This document shows positions 1 to 8,742 of a stretch of 64,000 nt of DNA, one piece after another. Below the pieces are notes generated by a model that was given only the letters and a program-made list of their open reading frames with translations, had not been told where the DNA came from and did no database searches. The position numbers and the translations under genes are program-made. Source of the stretch: Oscillospiraceae bacterium (GTDB lineage Bacteria > Bacillota > Clostridia > Oscillospirales > Oscillospiraceae). Location of the stretch: contig JAJQBY010000136.1 of assembly GCA_021203045.1 (NCBI GenBank), positions 19,660 to 83,659 of the forward strand, read 5' to 3'. Each line of letters opens with the position of its first letter. Positions within the stretch are counted from its first letter, which is position 1.

Positions 1-38
1 TTTATCTCTCTTTCTAAAAAAGTCTTGTTTTGTTGTTG

Positions 39-1463
39 TCAGACCAGTTCCCCATACAGCGCCCATGTGGTGCTGCCGGTTATCCTGACATTCACGAACC
101 GGCCCACCAGGGACGGGTCGCCCTGGAGATGCACCAGGCGGCCGCCGTCGGTGCGGGAGGACAGGTTATAGGGCGCGGCGCCGGTCTCCCCGTCCACCAG
201 GACGCGGAAGGTCCGGCCCACATAGGCCGCATGCTTCTCCTCGGAGATGCGGTTGGCGACGGCCAGGAGCTGATCAAACCAGACCTGCTTTTCCTCCCGG
301 GAAACAGGATCCTCCATCTCCGCCGCCGGGGTACCGGCCCGGGGGGAATATATGAAGGTGAACATGGCGTCATACCGCACCTTCTCTATGACATCCAGCG
401 TCTGCTGAAAATCCACCTCCGTCTCGCCGGGAAAGCCCACGATGATATCTGTGGTCAGCACCAGGTCGGGCATATACTCCCTGGCCATAGCCGCCTTTTC
501 CAGATAGGTCGCCCGGTCATAATGGCGGTTCATGGCCTTCAGGATGCGGTCCGAGCCGCATTGGATGGGCAGATGGAGCTGGCGGGCGCATTTTTCGCTC
601 TCCGCCATAGCACGAAACAGCTTTTCCGTGGCGTCCTTCGGGTGACTGGTCATAAAGCGGAGGCGGAAGTCCCCCTCTATATCACTGATGGCCCGCAACA
701 GATCGGGAAAATCCATCTTATCCTCTCCCAGGCCCTTGCCGTAGCTGTTCACATTCTGGCCCAGGAGGGTGATATCCTTATACCCTGCGGCGGCAAGCTC
801 TCTGGCCTCCGCCAGGATATCCGCCGGATGGCGGCTCCGCTCCCGGCCCCGGACATAGGGGACGATGCAGTAGGTACAGAAATTGTCGCAGCCGTTCATG
901 ATGGAAAGCCATGCCTTCACCCGGCTGTCCCGCCGCCGGGGCAGCCCCTCGGCCACCACTCCGTCAGAGGGAGCGGCGGCGATAACCCGGCTCTTGTTTC
1001 CCCGCCGGCCGTGGCGTTCTATGGCCTGCCACAAAAGCTGAGGAAACTGCCACACCTCATGGGGGCCGAACACCAGATCTACCATGCGGAAGGAATCCCG
1101 CAGGCGGTTTTTCATCCGCTCCTGCTGGGCCATGCATCCGCCCACGCATACGATGAGCTCCGGGTTCTTCTCCCGGGCGTGGGCCAGGGAGCCTACGTTC
1201 CCCAGCACCCGCAGCTCTGCATGCTCTCGGACGGCGCAGGTGTTCACGGCGATCACGTCCGCCCGGGCGAGGTCCTCCGTGGGCAGATATCCGCACTGGG
1301 CGAGCCATCCCCGCAGAATCTCGCTGTCCGACTCGTTTTGCTGGCAGCCATAGGTGTCCACCATGGCGTAATGGGGACGGGAGGCTATGGCCTGCTTTAC
1401 CTTTTCGCAGTAAATGTCCTGCGCCTCCAGCTCCTGGGGTGTGATCTCCCGGCGTGTATACAT
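39..1463 (-). CDS. miaB: tRNA-2-methylthio-N6-dimethylallyladenosine synthase MiaB (radical SAM methylthiotransferase)
   Basis: 474-aa ORF; MVDTYGCQQNESDSE N-terminal Cys motif, CDNFCTYCIVPYVRGRERSR radical-SAM motif, C-terminal TRAM-like region; divergent from mutL. Confidence 0.95.
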   Translation of the reverse strand: MYTRREITPQELEAQDIYCEKVKQAIASRPHYAMVDTYGCQQNESDSEILRGWLAQCGYLPTEDLARADVIAVNTCAVREHAELRVLGNVGSLAHAREKNPELIVCVGGCMAQQERMKNRLRDSFRMVDLVFGPHEVWQFPQLLWQAIERHGRRGNKSRVIAAAPSDGVVAEGLPRRRDSRVKAWLSIMNGCDNFCTYCIVPYVRGRERSRHPADILAEARELAAAGYKDITLLGQNVNSYGKGLGEDKMDFPDLLRAISDIEGDFRLRFMTSHPKDATEKLFRAMAESEKCARQLHLPIQCGSDRILKAMNRHYDRATYLEKAAMAREYMPDLVLTTDIIVGFPGETEVDFQQTLDVIEKVRYDAMFTFIYSPRAGTPAAEMEDPVSREEKQVWFDQLLAVANRISEEKHAAYVGRTFRVLVDGETGAAPYNLSSRTDGGRLVHLQGDPSLVGRFVNVRITGSTTWALYGELV

Positions 1464-1597
1464 AAAACCCTCCCACGGTCCATCCGTTTTCTTAAATCAA
1501 GGCAGTACTTTAATATATCATTTTTTTGTGGTATAATCAAGGACAGGAAAAGTTTTGGCCGGCGTACGGCCGGTTTTGTTCGGAGGAGAAGGCACAT

Positions 1598-3556
1598 ATG
1601 GCAGTTATCAACGTCCTGGCCCCCCATGTGGCCAACATGATCGCCGCAGGCGAGGTGGTGGAACGGCCCGGCAGCGTGGTGAAGGAGCTGATGGAAAACG
1701 CCGCTGACGCCGGCGCGCGGAATATCACCGTGGAGCTGCGGGGCGGCGGCGCCACCTTCCTCCGGGTAACGGACGACGGCTGCGGTATGGCTCCCGAGGA
1801 TGCGGGCAACTGCTTTCTCCGCCACGCCACCTCCAAGCTCCGGGACGAGCACGGCCCGGAGGCCATCAGCACCATGGGCTTCCGGGGCGAGGCGCTGGCG
1901 GCCATCGCCGCCATCAGCCATGTGGAGCTGCTGACCCGCCGGGAGGAGGACGAGGCCGGAACGATGGTCACCCTCTCCGGCGGAGAGATTCAGGATATGG
2001 GCCCTGCCGGCTGCCCAAAGGGCAGCGTTTTCACCGTAAAGGACCTGTTTTACAACACCCCCGCCCGGCTGAAATTCATGAAGTCCGACCGGGCAGAGGG
2101 GGCCTGGTGCGTCCAGACCGCCCTGCGGGTGGCCCTGGGCCGGCCGGACATATCCGTCCGATGCATCCGGGACGGGCGGGAGGAATTTTTCACCCCGGGA
2201 GACGGAAAGCCGGATTCCGCCGTATATGCCCTGCTGGGCCGGGACGCGGCCCTTTCCATGCTGCCGGTGCAGGGCGAGAACGAGGGCGTATCCGTGACCG
2301 GGTTCGTGGGCTCCCCCTCTGCAGGCCGGGGCAACCGGGCCATGCAGTTTTTCTTCGTAAACGGCCGGGGCATCCGCTCCCAGAGCCTTCAGGCGGCGGT
2401 GGAGCAGGCGTATAAAAACACCCTGCTGGTGGGCCGTTTCCCAAGCTGTGTTCTTTATATCTCCATGAGTCCCGGAGCGGTGGATGTGAACGTCCATCCC
2501 ACGAAAACCGAGGTGAAATTCTCCTCGGAAAAGCGGGTGTTCGACGCGGTATACTACAGCGCTCTGAACGCCCTCCAGGGCCGGGAGGACAGGGTAGAGC
2601 TGCATCTTTCCCGGGGAACGGAGAAGCGCCTTCAGCCCGCCGTCCCCGCTTCCGGACAGGAGCCGGCGCATACGGCCGCTCCGAAGGCAGCCCCGGCGGA
2701 GCCTGCGAAAGGGTCCGCCGCCCCTTCCGCCGCTCCCCCAGAACAGATGACCATAGAGCTGCACAGCCCGTCCTATGCTTACGGCCGGGGCATGACCGCA
2801 GTCGTCCCGCCCCGGCGGCCCCTCCGGGAGGAGAGCGCCCCCCGACAGGAGCGGCAGGGACAGCCGACACAGCCGGACCCGCCCCGTCCCGCGCCCCGCG
2901 CTCCGGCGGCCTGGGAGCCGAAGGAGCCTGCGGCGGACAGGCGCGAGACCGTCCCCCCGCAGGAGCCGGTGCGGGTAGCGGGAGAGGTGCTGCGCACCTA
3001 TATCATTGCGGAGCAGGGGGACCGGGTGCTGCTCATCGACAAGCACGCCGCCCATGAGCGGCTGGTGTTCGACGCTCTGAAGGCCAGGGGCCGGGAGATA
3101 TTGTCCCAGGGGCTGATCGTGCCGCAGACCTGGCGGCCCGCCCGGGAGGACCGGGAGGCGCTGGAGGAAAACGCCGCCCTTCTCCGGGAGCTGGGCTTCG
3201 ATCTGGAGCCGTATGGGGAGGAGGACATGATCCTCCGCGCCGTGCCGGAGGCTCTGGACCCGGTCCAGGCCATCCCCGCCCTGGAGGAGATATGCGAAAA
3301 GCTGAAGACCGGCAGCCGGGATCTGGCCCGGGACGGGATATTGCAGACCATCTCCTGCAAGGCGGCCATCAAGGCCGGATGGGACACGGACCCCATGGAG
3401 CTGCAGGTCCTGGCGGATAAGGTGGCCTCCGGCCAGATAAAATACTGCCCCCACGGCCGTCCGGTGGCCATGACTCTGACAAAGCGGGAGCTGGACAAGC
3501 AATTCTCCCGCCCCGCATTGTATAACAGCAAAAAATCTGGAGGATTTATCACATGA
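1598..3556 (+). CDS. mutL: DNA mismatch repair protein MutL
   Basis: MAVINVLAPHVANMIAAGEVVERPGSVVKELMENAADAGA, GFRGEAL; start placed at ATG 1598 after GGAGGAG rather than the ORF-track start. Confidence 0.95.
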   Translation: MAVINVLAPHVANMIAAGEVVERPGSVVKELMENAADAGARNITVELRGGGATFLRVTDDGCGMAPEDAGNCFLRHATSKLRDEHGPEAISTMGFRGEALAAIAAISHVELLTRREEDEAGTMVTLSGGEIQDMGPAGCPKGSVFTVKDLFYNTPARLKFMKSDRAEGAWCVQTALRVALGRPDISVRCIRDGREEFFTPGDGKPDSAVYALLGRDAALSMLPVQGENEGVSVTGFVGSPSAGRGNRAMQFFFVNGRGIRSQSLQAAVEQAYKNTLLVGRFPSCVLYISMSPGAVDVNVHPTKTEVKFSSEKRVFDAVYYSALNALQGREDRVELHLSRGTEKRLQPAVPASGQEPAHTAAPKAAPAEPAKGSAAPSAAPPEQMTIELHSPSYAYGRGMTAVVPPRRPLREESAPRQERQGQPTQPDPPRPAPRAPAAWEPKEPAADRRETVPPQEPVRVAGEVLRTYIIAEQGDRVLLIDKHAAHERLVFDALKARGREILSQGLIVPQTWRPAREDREALEENAALLRELGFDLEPYGEEDMILRAVPEALDPVQAIPALEEICEKLKTGSRDLARDGILQTISCKAAIKAGWDTDPMELQVLADKVASGQIKYCPHGRPVAMTLTKRELDKQFSRPALYNSKKSGGFIT

Positions 3557-3789
3557 AAATAGAATTCAGCGACGAGCAGCTGACGCTTCTGAAGGAAGTG
3601 GTGGAGGAATATGCGGAGATCTGCTATCACGAGATGTTCGACTATAAGCGGGTAGCCGTGGATGCGGAGGAGGCCTTCGTGAAGGAGGAATATAACGCCC
3701 TGGCCGAGCAGGAGGAGGAGCGGTTCCGTCAGGTGAAGGCCCTGTCGGAATATATCGTGAAATACGAGGACCTGATGGGCCATGCCTGA
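3553..3789 (+). CDS. Small acidic protein of unknown function (78 aa) between mutL and miaA
   Basis: ATGA overlap with mutL stop and 8-nt overlap with miaA start indicate translational coupling. Confidence 0.7.
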   Translation: MKIEFSDEQLTLLKEVVEEYAEICYHEMFDYKRVAVDAEEAFVKEEYNALAEQEEERFRQVKALSEYIVKYEDLMGHA

Positions 3790-4717
3790 CCTTCTGGTGA
3801 TCACCGGCCCCACCGCCACGGGAAAGACCGCCCTGGGCGTAGCGCTGGCCCAGGCCATGGGCGGAGAGGTGGTATCCGCCGACTCCATGCAGATATATCG
3901 GGGCATGGACATCGGCACCGCCAAGCCCACCATGGAGGAGCGGCAGGGCGTGCCTCACTGGATGCTGGATGTGGCCGACCCCTGGGAGCGGTTTTCCGCC
4001 GCCCGGTACAGCGATATGGCCGCCGCCTGCGTGGAGGATATCCGGAGCCGGGGGCGGCTGCCCATCGTGGTGGGCGGCACCGGGCTTTATATCGACGGAC
4101 TGCTCCGGGGAACGGATTACGCCGCTGCGCCGGAGGACATGGCCCTTCGCCACGAGCTGGAGGGGGAATATGACCGGCTGGGCGGCGACGCCTTTCGGGA
4201 GAAGCTGGCCGCCGTGGACCCGGAGTGGGCGGCAAAGCTGTATCCCAGGGACAAAAAGCGCCTTGTCCGGGCCTATGAGATATACGCCCTGACGGGCCGG
4301 ACCATCACGGAGCATGACCGTCTGTCCCGGCAGGCCCCGCCCCGCTATACGGCGGCGGTGATAGCGCTGGATTACGCCGAACGGGACGACCTGTACCGCC
4401 GGATCGACAGCCGGGCGGCCCAGATGTTCCGGGACGGTCTGGCAGAGGAGGTGCGCGGCCTCCTCCGGGCGGGACTGGACGCGGGCGCCACCGCCATGCA
4501 GGCCATCGGCTATAAGGAGACGGCGGAATATATCGCCGGGCGGGTCACCCTGGAGCAGGCCGCCGCCACCGTGAGCCTCCGCTCCCGCCAATATGCCAAG
4601 CGGCAGCTCACCTGGCTCCGGAGCCGGGAGGGGATACACTGGCTCCGTTGGAAAAAAGAGCCGGATATTCAACAGGCCCGACAAATTTCGACGGAAATCT
4701 GGGCTGCGGAGCCGTAA
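3782..4717 (+). CDS. miaA: tRNA dimethylallyltransferase MiaA
   Basis: ITGPTATGKTALGVALA P-loop, ADSMQIYRGMDIGTAKP. Confidence 0.96.
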   Translation: MPDLLVITGPTATGKTALGVALAQAMGGEVVSADSMQIYRGMDIGTAKPTMEERQGVPHWMLDVADPWERFSAARYSDMAAACVEDIRSRGRLPIVVGGTGLYIDGLLRGTDYAAAPEDMALRHELEGEYDRLGGDAFREKLAAVDPEWAAKLYPRDKKRLVRAYEIYALTGRTITEHDRLSRQAPPRYTAAVIALDYAERDDLYRRIDSRAAQMFRDGLAEEVRGLLRAGLDAGATAMQAIGYKETAEYIAGRVTLEQAAATVSLRSRQYAKRQLTWLRSREGIHWLRWKKEPDIQQARQISTEIWAAEP

Positions 4718-4828
4718 AATAGACTCTGTACAATGAATTTGTGCAAAATAACTATTTTACGGGGTGACGGACTATGATACAATATTATTTAAATTTCTGT
4801 CCGCGCCGCCCCGGAAGGGAAGGCAAAG

Positions 4829-5059
4829 ATGCAGAAATCACAGAATCTTCAGGACAGTTTTTTGAACCAGGCCCGTCGGGAACGGGTGCTCGTTACCGTG
4901 TTTCTTATGAACGGTTTCCAGCTCCGGGGCGTCATACGGGGGTTTGACTCCTTCGTGGTGATGGTGGACTCCGACGGCAAGCAGCAGATGATCTACAAAC
5001 ACGCCATATCTACGGTGGCACCCGCCCGTACACTGGCGCTGACGGAGGAAACGAACTGA
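4829..5059 (+). CDS. hfq: RNA chaperone Hfq
   Basis: 76 aa; [57 protein letters not shown] (Sm1/Sm2 motifs); miaA-hfq synteny. Confidence 0.96.
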   Translation: MQKSQNLQDSFLNQARRERVLVTVFLMNGFQLRGVIRGFDSFVVMVDSDGKQQMIYKHAISTVAPARTLALTEETN

Positions 5060-5060
5060 T

Positions 5061-6557
5061 TTGAAACGTTCCGATGCCCTGTTAAAGGTGATATCCTTTG
5101 TGATGTTTCTGGCCATGGCCGCCTATCTGGCCGTATACCTCGTCCAGCGGACGACGGATTCGGTGCAGACGGCCCTGGTGGTCACTGCCACCATGAGCGA
5201 TTCCACCTCCATGAGCGGCCTTGTCGTCCGGGAGGAGCTGGTGCTCACGAGCTCTGAGGACTACATAGACATCACCGTATCCGATGGAGAAAAGGTCGGC
5301 GCCGGCCAGACCGTCGCCGTGGCATACAGCTCGGAGGCGGCCCTGGAGCGGGCCACCCAGCTTCATGTCCTGAACCAGGAGATCGAGGAGGTATCCGCCG
5401 CGCTGGACAGCACAGAGGATGTCACCCTGACAGGGGATCAGACCATATATGACGCCATCATCGATCTGTCCTATACCATGCAGATCGGGGACCTGACCGA
5501 TATGGAGAGCCAGGAGAGCGCGCTGGCCAGCCTAATATTCCGCACGGAGAGCGAGGACGCCACGGAGGAATATCTGACCGAGCTGCAAAAGGAATACTAC
5601 GAGCTGGAGCAGACCAGCGCCGGAGACTCCAGGGAGATCACCGTGGGACAAGCCGGCGTCTTTTCCACCCTGGTAGACGGCTATGAGGGGGTCAGCCCGG
5701 AGTATATCCAGTCCCTGACGCCCAGCGATCTGCGTTCCCTGATCTCCGCCGAGCGGACGGTCAGCAGCGAGGCCTTCGGCAAGCTGGTCATATCCTATGA
5801 CTGGTACTACGCCGCCGTCCTTCCCGAGGAGGACGGCGCCGAGCTGGAGGAAGGGGACACCGTAAGCCTCTCCTTCGGCCGGTATTACAGCGGCAATCTG
5901 GAGGCAACGGTGGAATATCTCAGCGAGGCAGAGGACGGAGAGCGTGTCGTTTTGTTTTCCTCGAACCGGGGACTGACAGATCTGCTGGCAGTGCGGGCCG
6001 TCTCCGCAGAGCTGGTCTATCAGGAATACACCGGCCTGCGCGTCCCCACGAAGGCCCTTTACCGCTATTATGTAGGCTATCTCTCCGATGAGGACGGCCA
6101 GAAGCTAACAGAGGGCGAGACCGTTACCCTGACCCTTGGGGGCGTGGAATATGAGGCCTTCGTCTCGGAGATCGGCTCCGCCAACGCCTACGGCGAGCTG
6201 GCGGATGGGGTAGAATCCGGCAGCGAGGAGGACACCCGCCCCAAACGGCGGCAGGTGGTGTTCTGCTGGGCCTGGGCGGATGAGGACGCACCGGATTTCT
6301 CCTCCGGCGGCGGCACCGTCACGACGGCGGACGGGTCGGAGACCTTGGCGGTCACCAATTACTATGACTACGATGAGGAGACCGACCGGATGTGCGTATT
6401 CACCATGACCGGCCTCCAGGCGGAGCGGAAAAAGGTCTCCCTTATCTTCGCGGGAGAGGAATACTGCCTCGTCTCCTCGGACGGCACAGACGCCCTGCGG
6501 GAGGGCAACGAGGTGATCGTCCAGGCTACAGAGCTACACAATGGAAAGGTATTCTGA
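5061..6557 (+). CDS. HlyD-like membrane-anchored adaptor protein (Firmicutes type, upstream of ylmE)
   Basis: 498 aa, TTG start, N-terminal TM segment, biotinyl-lipoyl-like region; position upstream of ylmE/sepF. Confidence 0.7.
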   Translation: MKRSDALLKVISFVMFLAMAAYLAVYLVQRTTDSVQTALVVTATMSDSTSMSGLVVREELVLTSSEDYIDITVSDGEKVGAGQTVAVAYSSEAALERATQLHVLNQEIEEVSAALDSTEDVTLTGDQTIYDAIIDLSYTMQIGDLTDMESQESALASLIFRTESEDATEEYLTELQKEYYELEQTSAGDSREITVGQAGVFSTLVDGYEGVSPEYIQSLTPSDLRSLISAERTVSSEAFGKLVISYDWYYAAVLPEEDGAELEEGDTVSLSFGRYYSGNLEATVEYLSEAEDGERVVLFSSNRGLTDLLAVRAVSAELVYQEYTGLRVPTKALYRYYVGYLSDEDGQKLTEGETVTLTLGGVEYEAFVSEIGSANAYGELADGVESGSEEDTRPKRRQVVFCWAWADEDAPDFSSGGGTVTTADGSETLAVTNYYDYDEETDRMCVFTMTGLQAERKKVSLIFAGEEYCLVSSDGTDALREGNEVIVQATELHNGKVF

Positions 6558-6571
6558 GAAAGAGCGCATAT

Positions 6572-7258
6572 ATGACTGACATGGCCATCGAGCAGCGGAT
6601 CGCCGTTGTGAAGGAAAACATAGACCGGGCCGGCGGGACCGGACGGGTCACGCTGGTAGGCGTGGCCAAAACGAAGCCGGCAGAGCTGGTCCGCCGGGCC
6701 ATTGCCGGCGGGCTGGACACCATCGGGGAGAATTACGTCCAGGAGATACGGGACAAGGGCGCGGCCGGGGCCTATGAGGGCGCGGCGGTGCACATGATAG
6801 GCCATCTCCAGACCAACAAGGTCAAATATGTGGCCGGGAAGGTGGCGCTCATCCAGTCTGTGGACTCTCCCGCCCTGCTGGAGGCCATTTCCCGCCGGGC
6901 GGCGGGCCTGGGCACGGTCCAGGATGTGCTGATCGAGGTAAACATCGGCGGCGAGGCAGGCAAATCAGGCATCGCGCCGGAGGCGCTGGAAGCGCTTTTC
7001 CAATCTGCGGCGAATTTGAGCAGCGTGCGCATCCGGGGGCTGATGGCCATTCCCCCGGCAGAAAATACCAGGGCTTATTTTGCGCCCATGTATCACCTTT
7101 TTGTTGACAATAGCGCAAAAAAATACGATAATGTTACTATGGAGTTTTTATCCATGGGTATGTCGGACGACTATGAGGACGCGGTCAAAGAGGGCGCGAA
7201 TATGGTTCGCGTCGGCTCGTTCATATTTGGTGCCCGGGATTATGGAGCTGCCCGTTAA
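6572..7258 (+). CDS. YggS/YlmE family PLP-homeostasis protein
   Basis: VTLVGVAKTKPAELVRRAIAGGLDTIGENYVQE, HMIGHLQTNKVK; start ATG 6572. Confidence 0.93.
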   Translation: MTDMAIEQRIAVVKENIDRAGGTGRVTLVGVAKTKPAELVRRAIAGGLDTIGENYVQEIRDKGAAGAYEGAAVHMIGHLQTNKVKYVAGKVALIQSVDSPALLEAISRRAAGLGTVQDVLIEVNIGGEAGKSGIAPEALEALFQSAANLSSVRIRGLMAIPPAENTRAYFAPMYHLFVDNSAKKYDNVTMEFLSMGMSDDYEDAVKEGANMVRVGSFIFGARDYGAAR

Positions 7259-7295
7259 GCGGGACGCTGGTAAAATATAAAGCAGGAGGCAGAGC

Positions 7296-7793
7296 ATGGG
7301 GCTTTTAGATGATTTGAAAAAACTGACACGGCCTTACGACGAGGAGGAGGATTTCTTCGACGACGATGAGATGGAAGACGATCCGGAGCCTACCGTCGTT
7401 GCGCCCAGGGCGGAGCGCCAGGAGCGGCGCAACCCCTTCGCCGATACCGGTTCCTCCGTGGTTGAGGAGCGGGCCGTGCCGAAAAAGGACAACAAGGTGG
7501 TAAACATCCACACCACCACCGCCGTGCAGGTGGTGCTGGCAAAGCCGGAGCGGTTCGAGCAGGCTGCGGAGATAGCAGATCACCTGCGGGAAAAGCGCAC
7601 TGTGGTGATAAATCTGGAGACCACCAACAAGGACGTAGCCCGGCGGCTGGTGGATTTCCTGTCCGGCGTGGCCTACGCAAACGACGGCAAGATCAAGAAG
7701 GTCGCCATCAACACCTACATAATCACCCCCTACAATGTGGACATCATAGGGGATCTGATCGACGAGCTGGAAAATAACGGCGTATACATTTAA
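7296..7793 (+). CDS. sepF: Cell division protein SepF
   Basis: 165 aa; VQVVLAKPERFEQAAEIADHLREKRTVVINLETTNKDVARRLVDFLSG. Confidence 0.94.
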   Translation: MGLLDDLKKLTRPYDEEEDFFDDDEMEDDPEPTVVAPRAERQERRNPFADTGSSVVEERAVPKKDNKVVNIHTTTAVQVVLAKPERFEQAAEIADHLREKRTVVINLETTNKDVARRLVDFLSGVAYANDGKIKKVAINTYIITPYNVDIIGDLIDELENNGVYI

Positions 7794-7882
7794 CCCTTGT
7801 TGTAAGCGCCGAAATAGCATTATAAATACAGATATATGCGCCGCCTATGGCGGGCCGCAGAGAAAGGAAAGGGTCACAAGAT

Positions 7883-8593
7883 ATGGTCACAGCACAGGAT
7901 ATACAGGAAAAAACATTCGAAAAAGCCAAAAAAACCGATGGCTACAACATGGATCAGGTGGATGAATTCCTGGATGAGCTGGCGGCTGCCTTCACATCCC
8001 TTGCCAAGGAGAACGCATCCCTGAAGGGCAGGCTCCGGGTGATGGTGGAGAAGGTGGAGGAATACCGCCAGACCGAGGACTCCATGCGCCTGGCCCTTCT
8101 CTCCGCTCAGAAGCTCTCCGCCCAGATCGAATCGGAGGCCAAGGAGCGGGCGGACACCATGCTGGCAGAGGCCAAGGACACCGCCGACCGCATGACCCGT
8201 CAGGCTGCCGACAGCGTCGCCAACGAGCAGGCCAAGCTGGAGGAGGCCAAGAAGGCCACGGATAAATTCTTTGAGCATATGCGCGTCGTCTGCGAGAAGC
8301 AGCTCGCCTTTTATGAAAAGCTGTCCACCATGCAGCTGGTAGGCGGCGATCAGGAGCCGGAAGCCAAGGAGCAGCCGAAGACCGCCAAGGACAAGGCTGT
8401 GGACGACACTGTCCGCAGCATAGAGGCCTCCGCCGTGACGGCAGCGCTGGAGGAACCGGACACCCTCACCGTGGATACCGACCTTCCCGAGGAGGAGGAG
8501 GAGCCCACCCGCCTGTATCCTATGGACGCTCAGCAGAAGAAGAAAAAGCGCAGCTCCTTCGATGATTTCAGCTTTGACGACGAGGACATCTGA
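7883..8593 (+). CDS. divIVA: DivIVA domain protein
   Basis: MVTAQDIQEKTFEKAKKTDGYNMDQVDEFLDEL; coiled coil; start ATG 7883. Confidence 0.9.
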   Translation: MVTAQDIQEKTFEKAKKTDGYNMDQVDEFLDELAAAFTSLAKENASLKGRLRVMVEKVEEYRQTEDSMRLALLSAQKLSAQIESEAKERADTMLAEAKDTADRMTRQAADSVANEQAKLEEAKKATDKFFEHMRVVCEKQLAFYEKLSTMQLVGGDQEPEAKEQPKTAKDKAVDDTVRSIEASAVTAALEEPDTLTVDTDLPEEEEEPTRLYPMDAQQKKKKRSSFDDFSFDDEDI

Positions 8594-8619
8594 TATAAGG
8601 CTATCATGCTGACCCCCAT

Positions 8620-8641
8620 GGGCGGAGCGATCGCTCCGCCC
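8620..8641. repeat. 22-bp perfect palindrome GGGCGGAGCGATCGCTCCGCCC between divIVA and ileS
   Basis: Read directly; no downstream U-tract. Confidence 0.9.
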
Positions 8642-8742
8642 TTGCGGACTATTACCGGAGGAATTTTGCGAAACCTTTAACACCAAGCAGCATATCAAAT
8701 TTCTATTACTTATTAATTATACAACCGTTGGAGAGAAATACT

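Noticed and set aside
1397-3502. 701-aa ORF antisense to mutL
   Set aside because: High-GC antisense artefact; MutL on the other strand is unambiguous and the antisense translation is low-complexity G/R/H/P-rich.
8594-8742. T-box riboswitch upstream of ileS
   Set aside because: No T-box core motif or antiterminator visible; only a palindrome without a U-tract.
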